Shown here in pieces: positions 31,159 through 40,284 of a stretch of 49,607 bases of DNA. The number at the start of each line of letters is the position of its first letter. The first letter of the stretch is position 1. A program made the translations under genes and the position numbers. Below the pieces are notes generated by a model that searched no databases, had not been told where the DNA came from, and was given only the letters and a program-made list of their open reading frames with translations. Source of the stretch: a virus; the IMG/VR virus record IMGVR_UViG_3300029952_000039, positions 1-49,607 of that record, one strand, 5' to 3'.

Positions 31159-31895
31159 GGTTCGGCGAACGCCAATTTGATTACCTCATCTGCCGCCGGT
31201 TGCATGGCCTCGGCGACCTTCTTGGCGATGTACTGGCCTGGTTGCGCCGGGATGATCCAGCCTGCAGACCATTCTCCCATAACGCGAAATGTGAGATATG
31301 TACTGGACTTCGACTTCTTGCTCGAGGTGTCGAACCGGACCATTCCGTGCTGATTTGTGCCTGGCGCGTTCATGCGGTCGCCCCAGTTGTAGGTAGCGCG
31401 CTGGCGCATGCGCACGCGAGCGCCGGTACCGCCATTGTTCTGCAACGCCTTGCCAGTCACCACAGACGGCGCCATGCTCGACGCGGCTTGATAGGTATCT
31501 GCCGACATGCCGCTGACATTGTGCCTGAGGGGGATGATCAGATACCGCTGTCCGGCATGGGGGCCGGTCTTGGCGAACCGTATTTTCTTCGATGTCTGGA
31601 GCATGCGCTTGAGGTCGCGCGGCGGCCGCCCGGTCTCGATCTCTTCCGCGTATTTGTAGTTGGAACTGATCACGGCCGACAGGTCGGTAGGATACGCTAC
31701 CGTGATGGACGCCATGTAGGGGGTTTTTTCACCGCTCCATAGCCGTGCCTTTTTGATTGCGTTTATCCAATCTTCCCTGGTGATTTCAGCGATGTTGCGT
31801 ATGGCCTGCTTGACGCGCGGGAAGACGGCGCCATTCACGACCCTGCGAATATCGTCAGCGTTTGGTAGATCGATGGTGATGGTGTAGTCGGCCAT
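31155..31895 (-). CDS. HK97 gp10-like neck/tail-completion protein, inverted orientation
   Basis: This 246-residue protein (RVVNGAVFPRVKQAIRNIAE, SVVTGKALQNNGGTG, GEWSAGWIIPAQPGQYIAKK) looks like gp10-type tail-completion or neck proteins, which have this amphipathic start and cationic middle. It is the only structural gene on the minus strand. Its ATG follows a reverse-strand copy of the phage promoter element by 6 bases, so it has its own promoter, abutting the forward copy. The family call is moderate; that it is a structural protein fits its neighbours. Confidence 0.6.
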   Translation of the reverse strand: MADYTITIDLPNADDIRRVVNGAVFPRVKQAIRNIAEITREDWINAIKKARLWSGEKTPYMASITVAYPTDLSAVISSNYKYAEEIETGRPPRDLKRMLQTSKKIRFAKTGPHAGQRYLIIPLRHNVSGMSADTYQAASSMAPSVVTGKALQNNGGTGARVRMRQRATYNWGDRMNAPGTNQHGMVRFDTSSKKSKSSTYLTFRVMGEWSAGWIIPAQPGQYIAKKVAEAMQPAADEVIKLAFAEP

Positions 31896-31901
31896 GCCCT
31901 A

Positions 31902-31917
31902 ATTATTGCATCCCGTC
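31902..31917 (-). promoter_or_regulatory. Phage promoter element, leaderless type, reverse (copy 8)
   Basis: On the minus strand GACGGGAT (31917-31910; 5 of 8 matches), two bases, AATAAT (31907-31902), six bases, then the ATG at 31895. It touches the forward copy at 31918. Confidence 0.5.
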
Positions 31918-31933
31918 GTCGTGACTGCACAAT
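31918..31933 (+). promoter_or_regulatory. Phage promoter element, leaderless type (copy 7)
   Basis: GTCGTGAC (31918-31925), two bases, CACAAT (31928-31933), seven bases, then the ATG at 31941. It sits head-to-head with the reverse copy. Confidence 0.7.
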
Positions 31934-31940
31934 AATCTGC

Positions 31941-32783
31941 ATGATCACGCAAATACTGCCTTCTGCCGTCGGGAACGCGCTCAAGATTTATCTTGAGCAA
32001 GAGCCGACTGCGCTTGCTTGGGTGATTTTGCGTAATACCACTGGTATTTTCCCATCATACAACGACGTCAATTCCGTCTCGATTTATGAAGGGGACGACG
32101 AAACGTATCTGATGGATACCTGCGGCCTCGTCAACGGGACCCTGTACTATTATTGCGAATTTTACTGGGATGGGACGGCTTGGAATGCCACTGCCATAGT
32201 GTCAGGGACGCCGAATTACACCTACACCGACCAGTCGGTTGATGTCCTCACAATCGTGCGCGACCGGCTCCAATATGGCCTTGAAAACGAGATCATCATC
32301 GGCACGTTGTCGCCGGCCAGCGGGCAGATACAGGTTCTGAATGCGCCGCCGATATTCGATGAAACGAATTTTCCAGTGGTGACGGTGCATGTCGCTGTCG
32401 ATGGCAGCGGCGACCGCGCTATCGGCGAAATGCCGTTCACTGACGAATTCGATGCGGTCAACAACGTCTGGAAAGAGTCGTCTGGATGGATGGCGCATGT
32501 GTCGCTGACTATCATCGGCTGGAGCAAGAACCCGGATGAGCGGATCGCGCTGCGGCGTGCTCTGCGCAAGATAGTCATCGGCAACCTGGAAGTATTCGAC
32601 AATTACGGGATCATCCTGCCTGAGTTCAGCCAACAAGATGTCGATGCGCTGCCACCAGAATATCCGGCTGCCGTGTATGAGTCCGTTTGCACATTCACAT
32701 GCGAAGCCCCATCCGGCGTGGCCGATACGCAGCCTGTCTATGTTGCGGATCCTATCGTTAACGCAACCCCTGTTTTCCTATAG
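31941..32783 (+). CDS. Putative tail terminator/neck protein
   Basis: This 280-residue protein has an N-terminal half (IFPSYNDVNSVSIYEGDDET, YYYCEFYWDGTAWNA) that looks like a beta sandwich. The C-terminal half (DRLQYGLENEIIIGTLSPAS, FPVVTVHVAVDGSGDRAIG, IALRRALRKIVIGNLEVF) has the alpha/beta pattern of tail-terminator proteins. Position just before the sheath gene supports this. The start is leaderless-type. Confidence 0.55.
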   Translation: MITQILPSAVGNALKIYLEQEPTALAWVILRNTTGIFPSYNDVNSVSIYEGDDETYLMDTCGLVNGTLYYYCEFYWDGTAWNATAIVSGTPNYTYTDQSVDVLTIVRDRLQYGLENEIIIGTLSPASGQIQVLNAPPIFDETNFPVVTVHVAVDGSGDRAIGEMPFTDEFDAVNNVWKESSGWMAHVSLTIIGWSKNPDERIALRRALRKIVIGNLEVFDNYGIILPEFSQQDVDALPPEYPAAVYESVCTFTCEAPSGVADTQPVYVADPIVNATPVFL

Positions 32784-32793
32784 GAAGAAAAAA

Positions 32794-33096
32794 ATGCCTG
32801 AAGATATCCAACAACCGATCAAGCCTGTGGTTCCTGCTGCAGCCCCTGCGGCTGCAGCCGTGGCCCCTGCGGCTGCAGCGGTGTCGGTGCCTGCTGCCGT
32901 GTCGTCGGTTACCGAACCGGCACCGGAAAACGAGATCACGCTTGAGCGTTATGCGATTGCGCGGTCGAAGACATGCGGTCGCGCCGTCGAAGCGCTCAAT
33001 GCCTTCGCAAAGTCTGAAAAGCGCGCTGGCAACCATAAGGCCACGCGGTCTGCCTACGATGCTCGGTATGAAGCATTCATGAACCAACCGGTATAA
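32794..33096 (+). CDS. Small Ala/Pro-rich phage protein
   Basis: This 100-residue protein has AGGA upstream. An Ala/Pro/Val-rich low-complexity N-terminus (from VVPAAAPAAAAVAP) is followed by a helical end (ITLERYAIARSKTCGRAVEA). It lies between the neck gene and the tail sheath gene. The repetitive start suggests a flexible tether. Function unknown. Confidence 0.65.
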   Translation: MPEDIQQPIKPVVPAAAPAAAAVAPAAAAVSVPAAVSSVTEPAPENEITLERYAIARSKTCGRAVEALNAFAKSEKRAGNHKATRSAYDARYEAFMNQPV

Positions 33097-33105
33097 AGGA
33101 CGATC

Positions 33106-34836
33106 ATGCCATATTTCTTCAACGGGCATTTGTACATCACGCCAACTACCGTGTCGGCGGTCAATGACGATGCAATGCTCAATCAAAATCTCAGCGTCGG
33201 GAATGTTCTCGCTGTCATCGGGCAAAGTACCGGCGGCACGCCCAACACCCCGCTGGTATTCGGCGACCCCGCGACCGCGCTGGCAACCCTGCGCACTGGC
33301 GAACTCGCGCAGGCTGTCACAAAAGCGTTCAATCCCAGCAATGAAGTTGGCGGCCCGACTACCGTCGTCGCGATTCGCGTCAACCCGGCTGTGCAGGCTG
33401 GCTTGACGTTGCTGGATTCTTCGGCGAATCCTGCCATTACCCTGCTTGCGTCCGATTACGGCCAGTACACGAACCAAATCAATGTCGATGTGGCCGCTGG
33501 CTCTACCAATGGCGTATACATCACTACCGCTCTCGGTAGTGATGTATACGCGCAGGACAATATCTATGCGGCGCCGATGACCGTCGTCTATACCGGCGCG
33601 CAGGCGACTGCTACGGTGACTGTTACCGATACCACGATGACCCTCTCTGCGCCGGCGGGGACACCGATCGCTGCCATCAGTTTGGCCTCATTTCCTACCG
33701 TCCAGCAGTTGGTCGACAACATCAACACTTTCCCAGGATTCGCGGCGGCTGTGTTGGGCGTTTCCGGGAGTATGCCGTCGCTGAACGGCTTGGATGGCGT
33801 CACCGCACAATCCATCAAGACGACAGCATTCACCGTCACCGCAGTGCTGCAGGCAGCCATCAATTACCTGAACAGCCCACAATCTGGCGGTCTCGTGGTT
33901 GCGGCGCGGCCATCTAACGCGCTGTTGCCGCCAGCGCCATTGGCAACGACCTACCTCACTGGTGGCACAGATGGCACCGTCACCAATACCCAGTGGAGCA
34001 ACGCCTTCACGACCTTGCAGACGCAGGATGTGAACTGGATTGCGCCGTTGTCGGCGACCGGGTCCATCATCGCGATGGCCGACGCGCATGTGCAGTACAT
34101 GTCGACTGTCGGGCGGAAAGAACGGCGTGCGATCTGCGGAATGGCGCTTGGCACGACCGATGCCCAAGCGCTCACCGAAGCGCTTAGCCTGAACAGCAAC
34201 CGAACATCGATTGTACACATCGGGTACTACGATTACGACTGGACGAACCAAGTAACGGGTCTGCAACTGTATTCCCCGTACATGGCTGCCGCCGTGGCCG
34301 CTGCGGCCTTCTCCGGCGTCTCGCCAGGAACGCCATTGACCAATAAGGCGCTGACGTTTAGCGGCGTCGAGCGACGGTTGACCAACCCAACCGAGACCGA
34401 CCCCCTTATCCAAGGCGGCGTCTTCTGCATCGAGTCGACGTCAAAAGGATACTATGTCGTGCAGTCGATCTCGACGTGGTTGGTCGATTCGAAATACGAT
34501 AAGGTCGAACAGTCCGTCGGCTGGGCGCTGGATTTCGTATGTCAGAACGTCCGCAACGCATTGGACCCACTGCGCGGTCAGAAAATGACGCCGCAGTTGT
34601 TGCGTCGTGCAGTCGATATCACGGAATCACAATTGCGGGCCCTTGCCGTTCAAGAGCCACAGGGACCAGGAGTTATCACTGGCGATGCGGCTAGCCCTGC
34701 CTATACCGGGATTACGGCATCGGCCGCTGGCGATGTCCTATCCGTTCAATTCCAATGCAGCCCGGTATTGCCGGCAAACTATGTCGCTGTGACGGTCTAC
34801 GCGGTGCCGTATAGCGGTACCGCGACGGCATCTTAA
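33106..34836 (+). CDS. Tail sheath protein
   Basis: This 576-residue protein has AAAGGA before the ATG. The N-terminal strand region, the large inserted beta domains (LLASDYGQYTNQINVDVA, TATVTVTDTTMTLSA), and the C-terminal sheath core (TTYLTGGTDGTVTNTQW, WTNQVTGLQLYSPYMAAAVA, WLVDSKYDKVEQSVGWALD) match contractile sheath proteins. Sheath rings surround the tube and contract on infection. This identifies the phage as a myovirus type. Confidence 0.9.
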   Translation: MPYFFNGHLYITPTTVSAVNDDAMLNQNLSVGNVLAVIGQSTGGTPNTPLVFGDPATALATLRTGELAQAVTKAFNPSNEVGGPTTVVAIRVNPAVQAGLTLLDSSANPAITLLASDYGQYTNQINVDVAAGSTNGVYITTALGSDVYAQDNIYAAPMTVVYTGAQATATVTVTDTTMTLSAPAGTPIAAISLASFPTVQQLVDNINTFPGFAAAVLGVSGSMPSLNGLDGVTAQSIKTTAFTVTAVLQAAINYLNSPQSGGLVVAARPSNALLPPAPLATTYLTGGTDGTVTNTQWSNAFTTLQTQDVNWIAPLSATGSIIAMADAHVQYMSTVGRKERRAICGMALGTTDAQALTEALSLNSNRTSIVHIGYYDYDWTNQVTGLQLYSPYMAAAVAAAAFSGVSPGTPLTNKALTFSGVERRLTNPTETDPLIQGGVFCIESTSKGYYVVQSISTWLVDSKYDKVEQSVGWALDFVCQNVRNALDPLRGQKMTPQLLRRAVDITESQLRALAVQEPQGPGVITGDAASPAYTGITASAAGDVLSVQFQCSPVLPANYVAVTVYAVPYSGTATAS

Positions 34837-34852
34837 CCCCAGGGAGTGAAAC

Positions 34853-35284
34853 GTGGCAATCCAACAACAAGTAAATCTCAAGACGCGCACTGGCAATAAA
34901 TGCGCGGTCATGTTCGGTGGCATTCAGATCGGGCTCTTGCAGTCGGTGCGCATGAACGACGACTATTCACCGGAACCGGCATCAGGTATCGGCGACATCC
35001 ACGTCCAAGAGTGGGTTCCAACGATGGCGCGGCACAATATCAGCATCCAGGCGATGGTGCTCAACGTCGGTGAAATGATCTCGGCCGGCGTGGCGGCAGA
35101 AAATGGCGACGCCATGCTGCTTGGGCTCGTATTCGACATCGTTGTTTCCGACAATACTGGGGCATTGCTGCGCAAGTACGTCGGGTGTTCGTACGCTTCC
35201 GGCGATATCGAAGTCAGCAAGCACGCAATCGTCATGCAGGCCGGCCAGTTCAACGCGCTCGATACGCAGGGAACCGGCTGTTGA
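34853..35284 (+). CDS. Tail tube protein
   Basis: This 143-residue protein starts with GTG at 34853 with AGGGAG upstream. It follows the sheath gene, the usual order. The sequence (QVNLKTRTGNKCAVMFGG, GIGDIHVQEWVPTMARHNIS) fits a contractile tail tube subunit. A strong hairpin follows at 35308. Confidence 0.8.
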   Translation: MAIQQQVNLKTRTGNKCAVMFGGIQIGLLQSVRMNDDYSPEPASGIGDIHVQEWVPTMARHNISIQAMVLNVGEMISAGVAAENGDAMLLGLVFDIVVSDNTGALLRKYVGCSYASGDIEVSKHAIVMQAGQFNALDTQGTGC

Positions 35285-35307
35285 GAATACTTCTTGGCCG
35301 TGGCATG

Positions 35308-35338
35308 AAGGGGCGGCATCGTCTGGTGCCGCCCCTTT
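35308..35338 (+). terminator. Terminator-like hairpin after the tube gene
   Basis: An 11-bp stem AAGGGGCGGCA/TGCCGCCCCTT with an 8-base loop is followed by only three T. It is immediately followed (35340) by a phage promoter element, so a terminator-promoter switch is plausible. Confidence 0.7.
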
Positions 35339-35339
35339 C

Positions 35340-35355
35340 GTCGTGATAGGAGAAT
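35340..35355 (+). promoter_or_regulatory. Phage promoter element with leader (copy 9)
   Basis: GTCGTGAT (35340-35347), two bases, GAGAAT (35350-35355). The predicted RNA start near 35362 leaves a 26-base leader to the ATG at 35388. Confidence 0.55.
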
Positions 35356-35387
35356 GAAAACTCCCACCCACAATCACATACACCATC

Positions 35388-35798
35388 ATGCCACGTCAAG
35401 CACATGCAACAGATTTTTTCGTTGAAGTAGATCGGCTCGGTCGCTTCAATTTCGCCAGGCGCACCATCGAAGACACGTTCAAGATCCGTGGACAATACCA
35501 CCAAATCACCAGCGGCTACTATGATGACGACGGCAACATGTGCGACCTCGGCGCGCTATCCTATGTGACGGTCAGAGCGCTACTAGTTTCCGGCCCTGAG
35601 AATTTCGACATCGATCAACTTGATCCACTTGTGGATGATGAAGTCGATTCCAAGTTGGTCGCAATATGGAGGGCACTCCGAGAAAAGGAGCTCTCTTTTC
35701 GACCAAAAGCGCGGGTCATCGGCGCGGGTGGAGGGGCGGAAGCTGGCGCAAACTTACCGGCTCTGGTTTCGGAAGCAGTACAATCTCGCGCCGACTGA
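35388..35798 (+). CDS. Tail assembly chaperone, short product
   Basis: This 136-residue protein begins MPRQAHATDFFVEVDRLGRF and has the compact alpha/beta pattern and acidic stretch (DIDQLDPLVDDEVDSKLVAI) of gpG-like tail assembly chaperones. It lies between tube and tape-measure genes, the standard slot. A G run at 35733-35736 allows some ribosomes to leave this frame and read the next, giving a longer chaperone. Confidence 0.8.
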   Translation: MPRQAHATDFFVEVDRLGRFNFARRTIEDTFKIRGQYHQITSGYYDDDGNMCDLGALSYVTVRALLVSGPENFDIDQLDPLVDDEVDSKLVAIWRALREKELSFRPKARVIGAGGGAEAGANLPALVSEAVQSRAD

Positions 35799-35994
35799 CC
35801 CCCGGTATCTTGCCGCCACGGACGAACAGATCGAGACCGAGTGGTGGGCATACCAGTATCAGGCTGGCAAGGTCCAAGAAGAATTCCTTGACGAGCAGTT
35901 CAGTGTCGAGGATGAGCTGGCAAGGATAGAGCAGGAAGCGGCTGAGCGCGATCGCGCGGCGCCGCCTGACGATTGGGAAGATATCGATGGCTGA
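35734..35994 (+). CDS. Tail assembly chaperone extension, made by programmed frameshift
   Basis: The frame continues from the G run to a stop at 35994 with good coding character only from about 35734 (GRKLAQTYRLWFRKQYNLAP, TEWWAYQYQAGKVQEEF). It has no credible start of its own. Reading GGA-GGG in the first frame, the tRNA on GGG can re-pair one base downstream on the same GGGG run. The join would be 35388..35735 with 35737..35994 (about 201 residues). The shift equals +1 or -2. Lambda-type tails use -1 and Mu -2, so the direction is notable. Confidence 0.72.
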   Translation, partial: GRKLAQTYRLWFRKQYNLAPTDPRYLAATDEQIETEWWAYQYQAGKVQEEFLDEQFSVEDELARIEQEAAERDRAAPPDDWEDIDG

Positions 35995-38758
35995 CGTAAA
36001 AATTGGCGTAAACGCCGACGGCAAGAATGTCGCCAAGGCGATCGAGGAAATTACTGCGTCGGTCAATGATTTGGCCAAGGCGGTTGCATCTTCCGGCAAG
36101 GTCAAATTCAAGCCGGCTGATGTCGGTACCGCTGCGCGCGATATCGCACTGCTGAACAAGCAATTCGAGATCGCCGTTGCGCGGTCGAAGGCGCTGCGCG
36201 ACGCCCTCAAGGCTACCGGCCAAGCCGGCAAGTCCATCAATGAGGTCGACTTTCAAAAGCTTGGCGTCAATCCGGCTGCTGCGCAGCGCATGCGCGACAG
36301 CGCTTTCTCGTATGCCGCGCGCGGGACGGCTTGGGATATGGGGCCTCCTGCTCCTAGCCAGCCGGCCCCGCCATCACCACGACCTGGGCGCGGTGGCGGC
36401 AGGGGCGGCGGCGGCACCAATTTCGCGGCAACGGCTGCAAACTCTTTCGGCGGCGGCGTAGGCGGTGGATTCGGCCAAGTAATTCAGGGCGCAACGCGCG
36501 GAGCCGCTGCCGGTTCCGCAGAGGGCGGCGGCATGATGGGCGGCCTCGGTGGGCTTCTAAAGGGAGGTGGAATTGCTGCAGCCGCATTCGGACTATTCAA
36601 AGCCGGTCAAGCCGTTTCTGAAGGCTACGACATGGCAAAGGAGCGCGGCACCAATCTCGACACGCTCAAGCGCCAGATGGGCGACCTCGGCGTCAGCTTC
36701 GCCGGTCTCAAGACCATGACCGACATCGCCAGCGCTGGTCTTGGCGTCAACTCGAAAGAATTCGCGGCACTCGCTGAACAATACAATCAGGCAAGCCACA
36801 ACGCTGAAAAGACGCCTGAAGGTCTCGGCGGTGCCGTGCGCGATGCCACGCAGTTTGGGCGCGCCTACGGCATTGACCCTGGCGCGTCGGCGGGGTTCTT
36901 CGGCGGCATGCAGAACATGAATCCGAAGCAAAACAATCGCGAGTTGGCGCTCCAGATCGCGGAAGCAGTTGAAAAGGGTGGTGGCCGCGCGATGGCGCCG
37001 GACGTGATGCAGTTCCTGCAGACGATGGCGTCGTCGGTGTCGCGCAATAGCCTTGGCATCGCCAATACCGACGCCTACAGCGCAGCGTTCGGGAATATGC
37101 TTGGTAGCGGGCGCACCGGCATGACTACTGATAACGTATCGTCGATGCTCGGACAGGCAAATAATGCTATTTCGCATATGGGTGCTGCCGGCGAAGCTGG
37201 TCGAAATTTCCAGATCGGGTCGTACAATAAAACATACGGTCAAATGAATCCAATGGCCGCCGAAGCGCTTGCCGCTGGCGGCATGTTCGCGACACCGAAT
37301 AGCGTGTTCGGGGATAAAAATTCTGACCTCTCTGAATATTTCCGTCGCCATGGCGGCGATGTCTCGCGGCAATGGGGCGGGAAGAACGGCAACGTGACTT
37401 CGTGGGGGTCGATGAAGGCAGGGTACGAGTCGGCATTCGATAAGGGCGATACCGGGAATTGGCTGCGCCTGAATGCCGTGCAGCGCGATCTCGGGTTGAA
37501 TTCTCCGCAGCAAGCTGCTGCCATGATGAATCTTGATGAGAAACAGGCTGGCGGTCTTCAAAATTCATTGAAGCGGGCCGGTGTCTCGCTGAAGGATTTG
37601 AACGAAGGTGGGATCAAGACCATGGCTGCCATCGGCGGCGCCGACAGTCATGCTGATCTGGACAAGATTTACAGCCAGATCGGTGGCCGCACCGGCAAGG
37701 ATGCGCTATCAGAAAATGAAAAAACGCACCTTGATGCCGCACAGAAAGGAAATACCGAGGATTTCCGCGATGCATTGTTGAAGGTTATGGCTGGCAAAGA
37801 CCAGGAAATGACTGAGGCGAAAGATATGCTTGCTGGCATCAAGGCGATTGAAACTGCCGAGACTGCGCTTGGCGACAAGTTGATCGGTCCGATTAATTCC
37901 ATTCGCGACGCCACTCTCCGCATTGCCAGCGTCATCGCAGGGCCAGAGAAAAAATCTGAGATGGAACTTGGTGCCGAACGTGGCATGGAGGCTGCCAAGG
38001 ACCGATTGCCTAATGTTGATATTAAGGACCGGGTTAAATCGCACATCCAACTTGCAAAAATTGATATAAAGCCAAATCTACATACTGACAAGGCAGAACT
38101 TCGCGCAGAAGCGGATCGCCAGTGGAAGGAGGCTGGTTTGCCTATAAAAGGACAATCTGGCGATATCGACCAGCAAAGTTCCGATATCGCCAACACGTAT
38201 GCGCAGACTGGCGGCACAAAGGCGCAATCTGACATCGACAAGTTGATGGCGATGGGATGGTCTGCTGAACAGGCCGCCGCGATCGCCGCCAATCTTCAAG
38301 TTGAAAGCGGCAGCAATGAAAAGGCTGTCGGAGATAATGGACTCGCGCGCGGAATCGCCCAATGGCATCCAGACCGGCAAGCAGATTTTGCCAAATTTTC
38401 TGGGCATGACATGAAATCGTCCACTCACGATGAGCAACTTGCTTTCGTGAATGATGAATTGCGAAATGGGAAATACAAAAAAGTAGGTGATAAATTGTCG
38501 CATCTTTCAGATGCCAACGATGCCGGATCGCTGATTTCACGAGAATATGAGCGTCCAGCAGATGCCGCCGGCGAAGCATCAAAGCGTGGACGTCTAGCAT
38601 CTTCTCTGGCATCCGCGCACGATAGCCTTACTATCCATCTAAAGGTCGACACCACTGGGCGCAATGCGCAGGGCGGAACATCTCAGCACACTATCGAGAC
38701 ATCGGTGCCAATCGCCCGAGGTAGCGGCAATCAAACAATCGCATTGGCATCGCAATGA
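35987..38758 (+). CDS. Tape measure protein with C-terminal lysozyme-like domain
   Basis: This 923-residue protein overlaps the chaperone end by 8 bases. The N-terminal helices are followed by Gly-rich segments (GRGGGRGGGGTNFAATAAN) and long helical regions. Residues about 750-875 form a phage tail lysozyme domain (IDKLMAMGWSAEQAAAIAAN, LARGIAQWHPDRQADFAKF). Tape measures set tail length and help DNA cross the envelope. The lysozyme part probably opens peptidoglycan at entry. The next gene overlaps by ATGA. Confidence 0.87.
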   Translation: MADVKIGVNADGKNVAKAIEEITASVNDLAKAVASSGKVKFKPADVGTAARDIALLNKQFEIAVARSKALRDALKATGQAGKSINEVDFQKLGVNPAAAQRMRDSAFSYAARGTAWDMGPPAPSQPAPPSPRPGRGGGRGGGGTNFAATAANSFGGGVGGGFGQVIQGATRGAAAGSAEGGGMMGGLGGLLKGGGIAAAAFGLFKAGQAVSEGYDMAKERGTNLDTLKRQMGDLGVSFAGLKTMTDIASAGLGVNSKEFAALAEQYNQASHNAEKTPEGLGGAVRDATQFGRAYGIDPGASAGFFGGMQNMNPKQNNRELALQIAEAVEKGGGRAMAPDVMQFLQTMASSVSRNSLGIANTDAYSAAFGNMLGSGRTGMTTDNVSSMLGQANNAISHMGAAGEAGRNFQIGSYNKTYGQMNPMAAEALAAGGMFATPNSVFGDKNSDLSEYFRRHGGDVSRQWGGKNGNVTSWGSMKAGYESAFDKGDTGNWLRLNAVQRDLGLNSPQQAAAMMNLDEKQAGGLQNSLKRAGVSLKDLNEGGIKTMAAIGGADSHADLDKIYSQIGGRTGKDALSENEKTHLDAAQKGNTEDFRDALLKVMAGKDQEMTEAKDMLAGIKAIETAETALGDKLIGPINSIRDATLRIASVIAGPEKKSEMELGAERGMEAAKDRLPNVDIKDRVKSHIQLAKIDIKPNLHTDKAELRAEADRQWKEAGLPIKGQSGDIDQQSSDIANTYAQTGGTKAQSDIDKLMAMGWSAEQAAAIAANLQVESGSNEKAVGDNGLARGIAQWHPDRQADFAKFSGHDMKSSTHDEQLAFVNDELRNGKYKKVGDKLSHLSDANDAGSLISREYERPADAAGEASKRGRLASSLASAHDSLTIHLKVDTTGRNAQGGTSQHTIETSVPIARGSGNQTIALASQ

Positions 38759-40284
38759 AATTCGAATCCCGCATACCAGGGATAGATGTGATCCTGGTAA
38801 AAAACATCGTCCGCACGACCTTGAACGGGTCGATACCGACATCGCAGCGCGACGCCCAGACGCGACAGATCAACCTCACCAAATACATTGGCGACGGGAA
38901 CAGCGTGCGCGTGAACAAGTCCGTGCGCGAACCCGCTGGCGCGTTCTCGATCACACTCACCGAGCAATTGTTTTACGATGGCACGACAAACACTGGCGAC
39001 TCGCTGTATTCCGTTATAGAACCGATGGACTACATCGAAATCCGCATGACCGGCAATGCCTACAAGCAGTCGGAAAATGGCGCGTGCTCGCGCATTCCCA
39101 TGATCATGCGCGGCTTCATATCGCGGATCGCGTATTCCGAGACAATGGGCGCCGACGGCCACCCGCATCGCAATATCGTCGTATCCGGCCAGGACTACGG
39201 GAAAATCCTGCAGATGATCCAGCTTTTCTACATGCCTGGCACGCCGGAGAGCAACAACTACATGACGGAATTCCCATTTTTTGCGCAGTATGGGATTGGC
39301 GCTACCGTGCAAAATGCGGTGAAATTCATGCAGGACGTATTCAATAACGTGGTGAACCCGTATGTGGCGGCTCTGCGAGAATATTCGAGTGGGGTGGGAT
39401 CGCCTGGACCATTAATCCCAATCAGCCTCGATTTTAGCTCTGCCATCGCCGGCACCGTGTCTCCGTTCGGCGCCGGCGGCTTCGGCCAGGGAACGATATG
39501 GGAATTGATCAAGTCGTTTGGTGACATCGGGACATGGAACGAGTTTTTTATCGAGGACCGCGAGGACGCACCGTATGCGGTGTACCGGCCAAATCCATTT
39601 ATGGACGCCGCCGGACTGCCGATATTCACATTCCCCGCAGGGAAATTCCCGGGATTAGCCGCGAACCAGGTCCAGATCACGCGCGCCGATGTCGTCAGTA
39701 TCTCAGCGGAACGATCTGATTCTGATGTCGCGAATTATTTCTGGGTCGACTCGCCACGGTTCAACCTCTGCTATGAGCCGACCATGAGATCAATGGCGGT
39801 TCTTGACCAAACAAATGACCCGGCCATGGGTCCATACGTGACCGCCTATCAGAACGTCGACCCGCAGCTATACGGCACTAAAAAGATGTGGGAGCAGACC
39901 CAGCAGGGCGGCCAGGACGAGACCATCAACGGGAACGGTGTCGCCGCCGGCGCGGTGCGCGATACCAATCAGACCAGCTTTACGGGCTGGATGAAGGCGC
40001 GCCGCACCGACATGGTTCGTCAAAACCGCGACAACGTGATTTTTGAGCGGGGGTCGATGCGGCTAAAGGGGAATGAGTCCATCCGCGCCGGAACGTACCT
40101 GTCCTACGAGCATGGCGACTACACGTCGCTCTATTACGTGGTTTCTGTCGAGCACGACTACGCGCCGTTCGGGAACTTCTTCACGTCGGTTCAGTTCGAG
40201 CGCGGAACCAACTTCATGGATCGCGTGCGCACGAAAGCGGATACTGATTCGCCGTATCTCTCTGAAATGGTCGATTTATCATGA
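38755..40284 (+). CDS. Baseplate hub protein
   Basis: This 509-residue protein overlaps the tape measure gene (ATGA) and is followed by the spike genes. It has hub-like beta domains (TKYIGDGNSVRVNKSVREPA, GFISRIAYSETMGADGHPHR) and a C-terminal region (RRTDMVRQNRDNVIFERGSM, AGTYLSYEHGDYTSLYYVV) like gp27/XkdQ-type hubs. It joins tube and spike. Function rests on order and fold-like pattern. Confidence 0.72.
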   Translation: MKFESRIPGIDVILVKNIVRTTLNGSIPTSQRDAQTRQINLTKYIGDGNSVRVNKSVREPAGAFSITLTEQLFYDGTTNTGDSLYSVIEPMDYIEIRMTGNAYKQSENGACSRIPMIMRGFISRIAYSETMGADGHPHRNIVVSGQDYGKILQMIQLFYMPGTPESNNYMTEFPFFAQYGIGATVQNAVKFMQDVFNNVVNPYVAALREYSSGVGSPGPLIPISLDFSSAIAGTVSPFGAGGFGQGTIWELIKSFGDIGTWNEFFIEDREDAPYAVYRPNPFMDAAGLPIFTFPAGKFPGLAANQVQITRADVVSISAERSDSDVANYFWVDSPRFNLCYEPTMRSMAVLDQTNDPAMGPYVTAYQNVDPQLYGTKKMWEQTQQGGQDETINGNGVAAGAVRDTNQTSFTGWMKARRTDMVRQNRDNVIFERGSMRLKGNESIRAGTYLSYEHGDYTSLYYVVSVEHDYAPFGNFFTSVQFERGTNFMDRVRTKADTDSPYLSEMVDLS

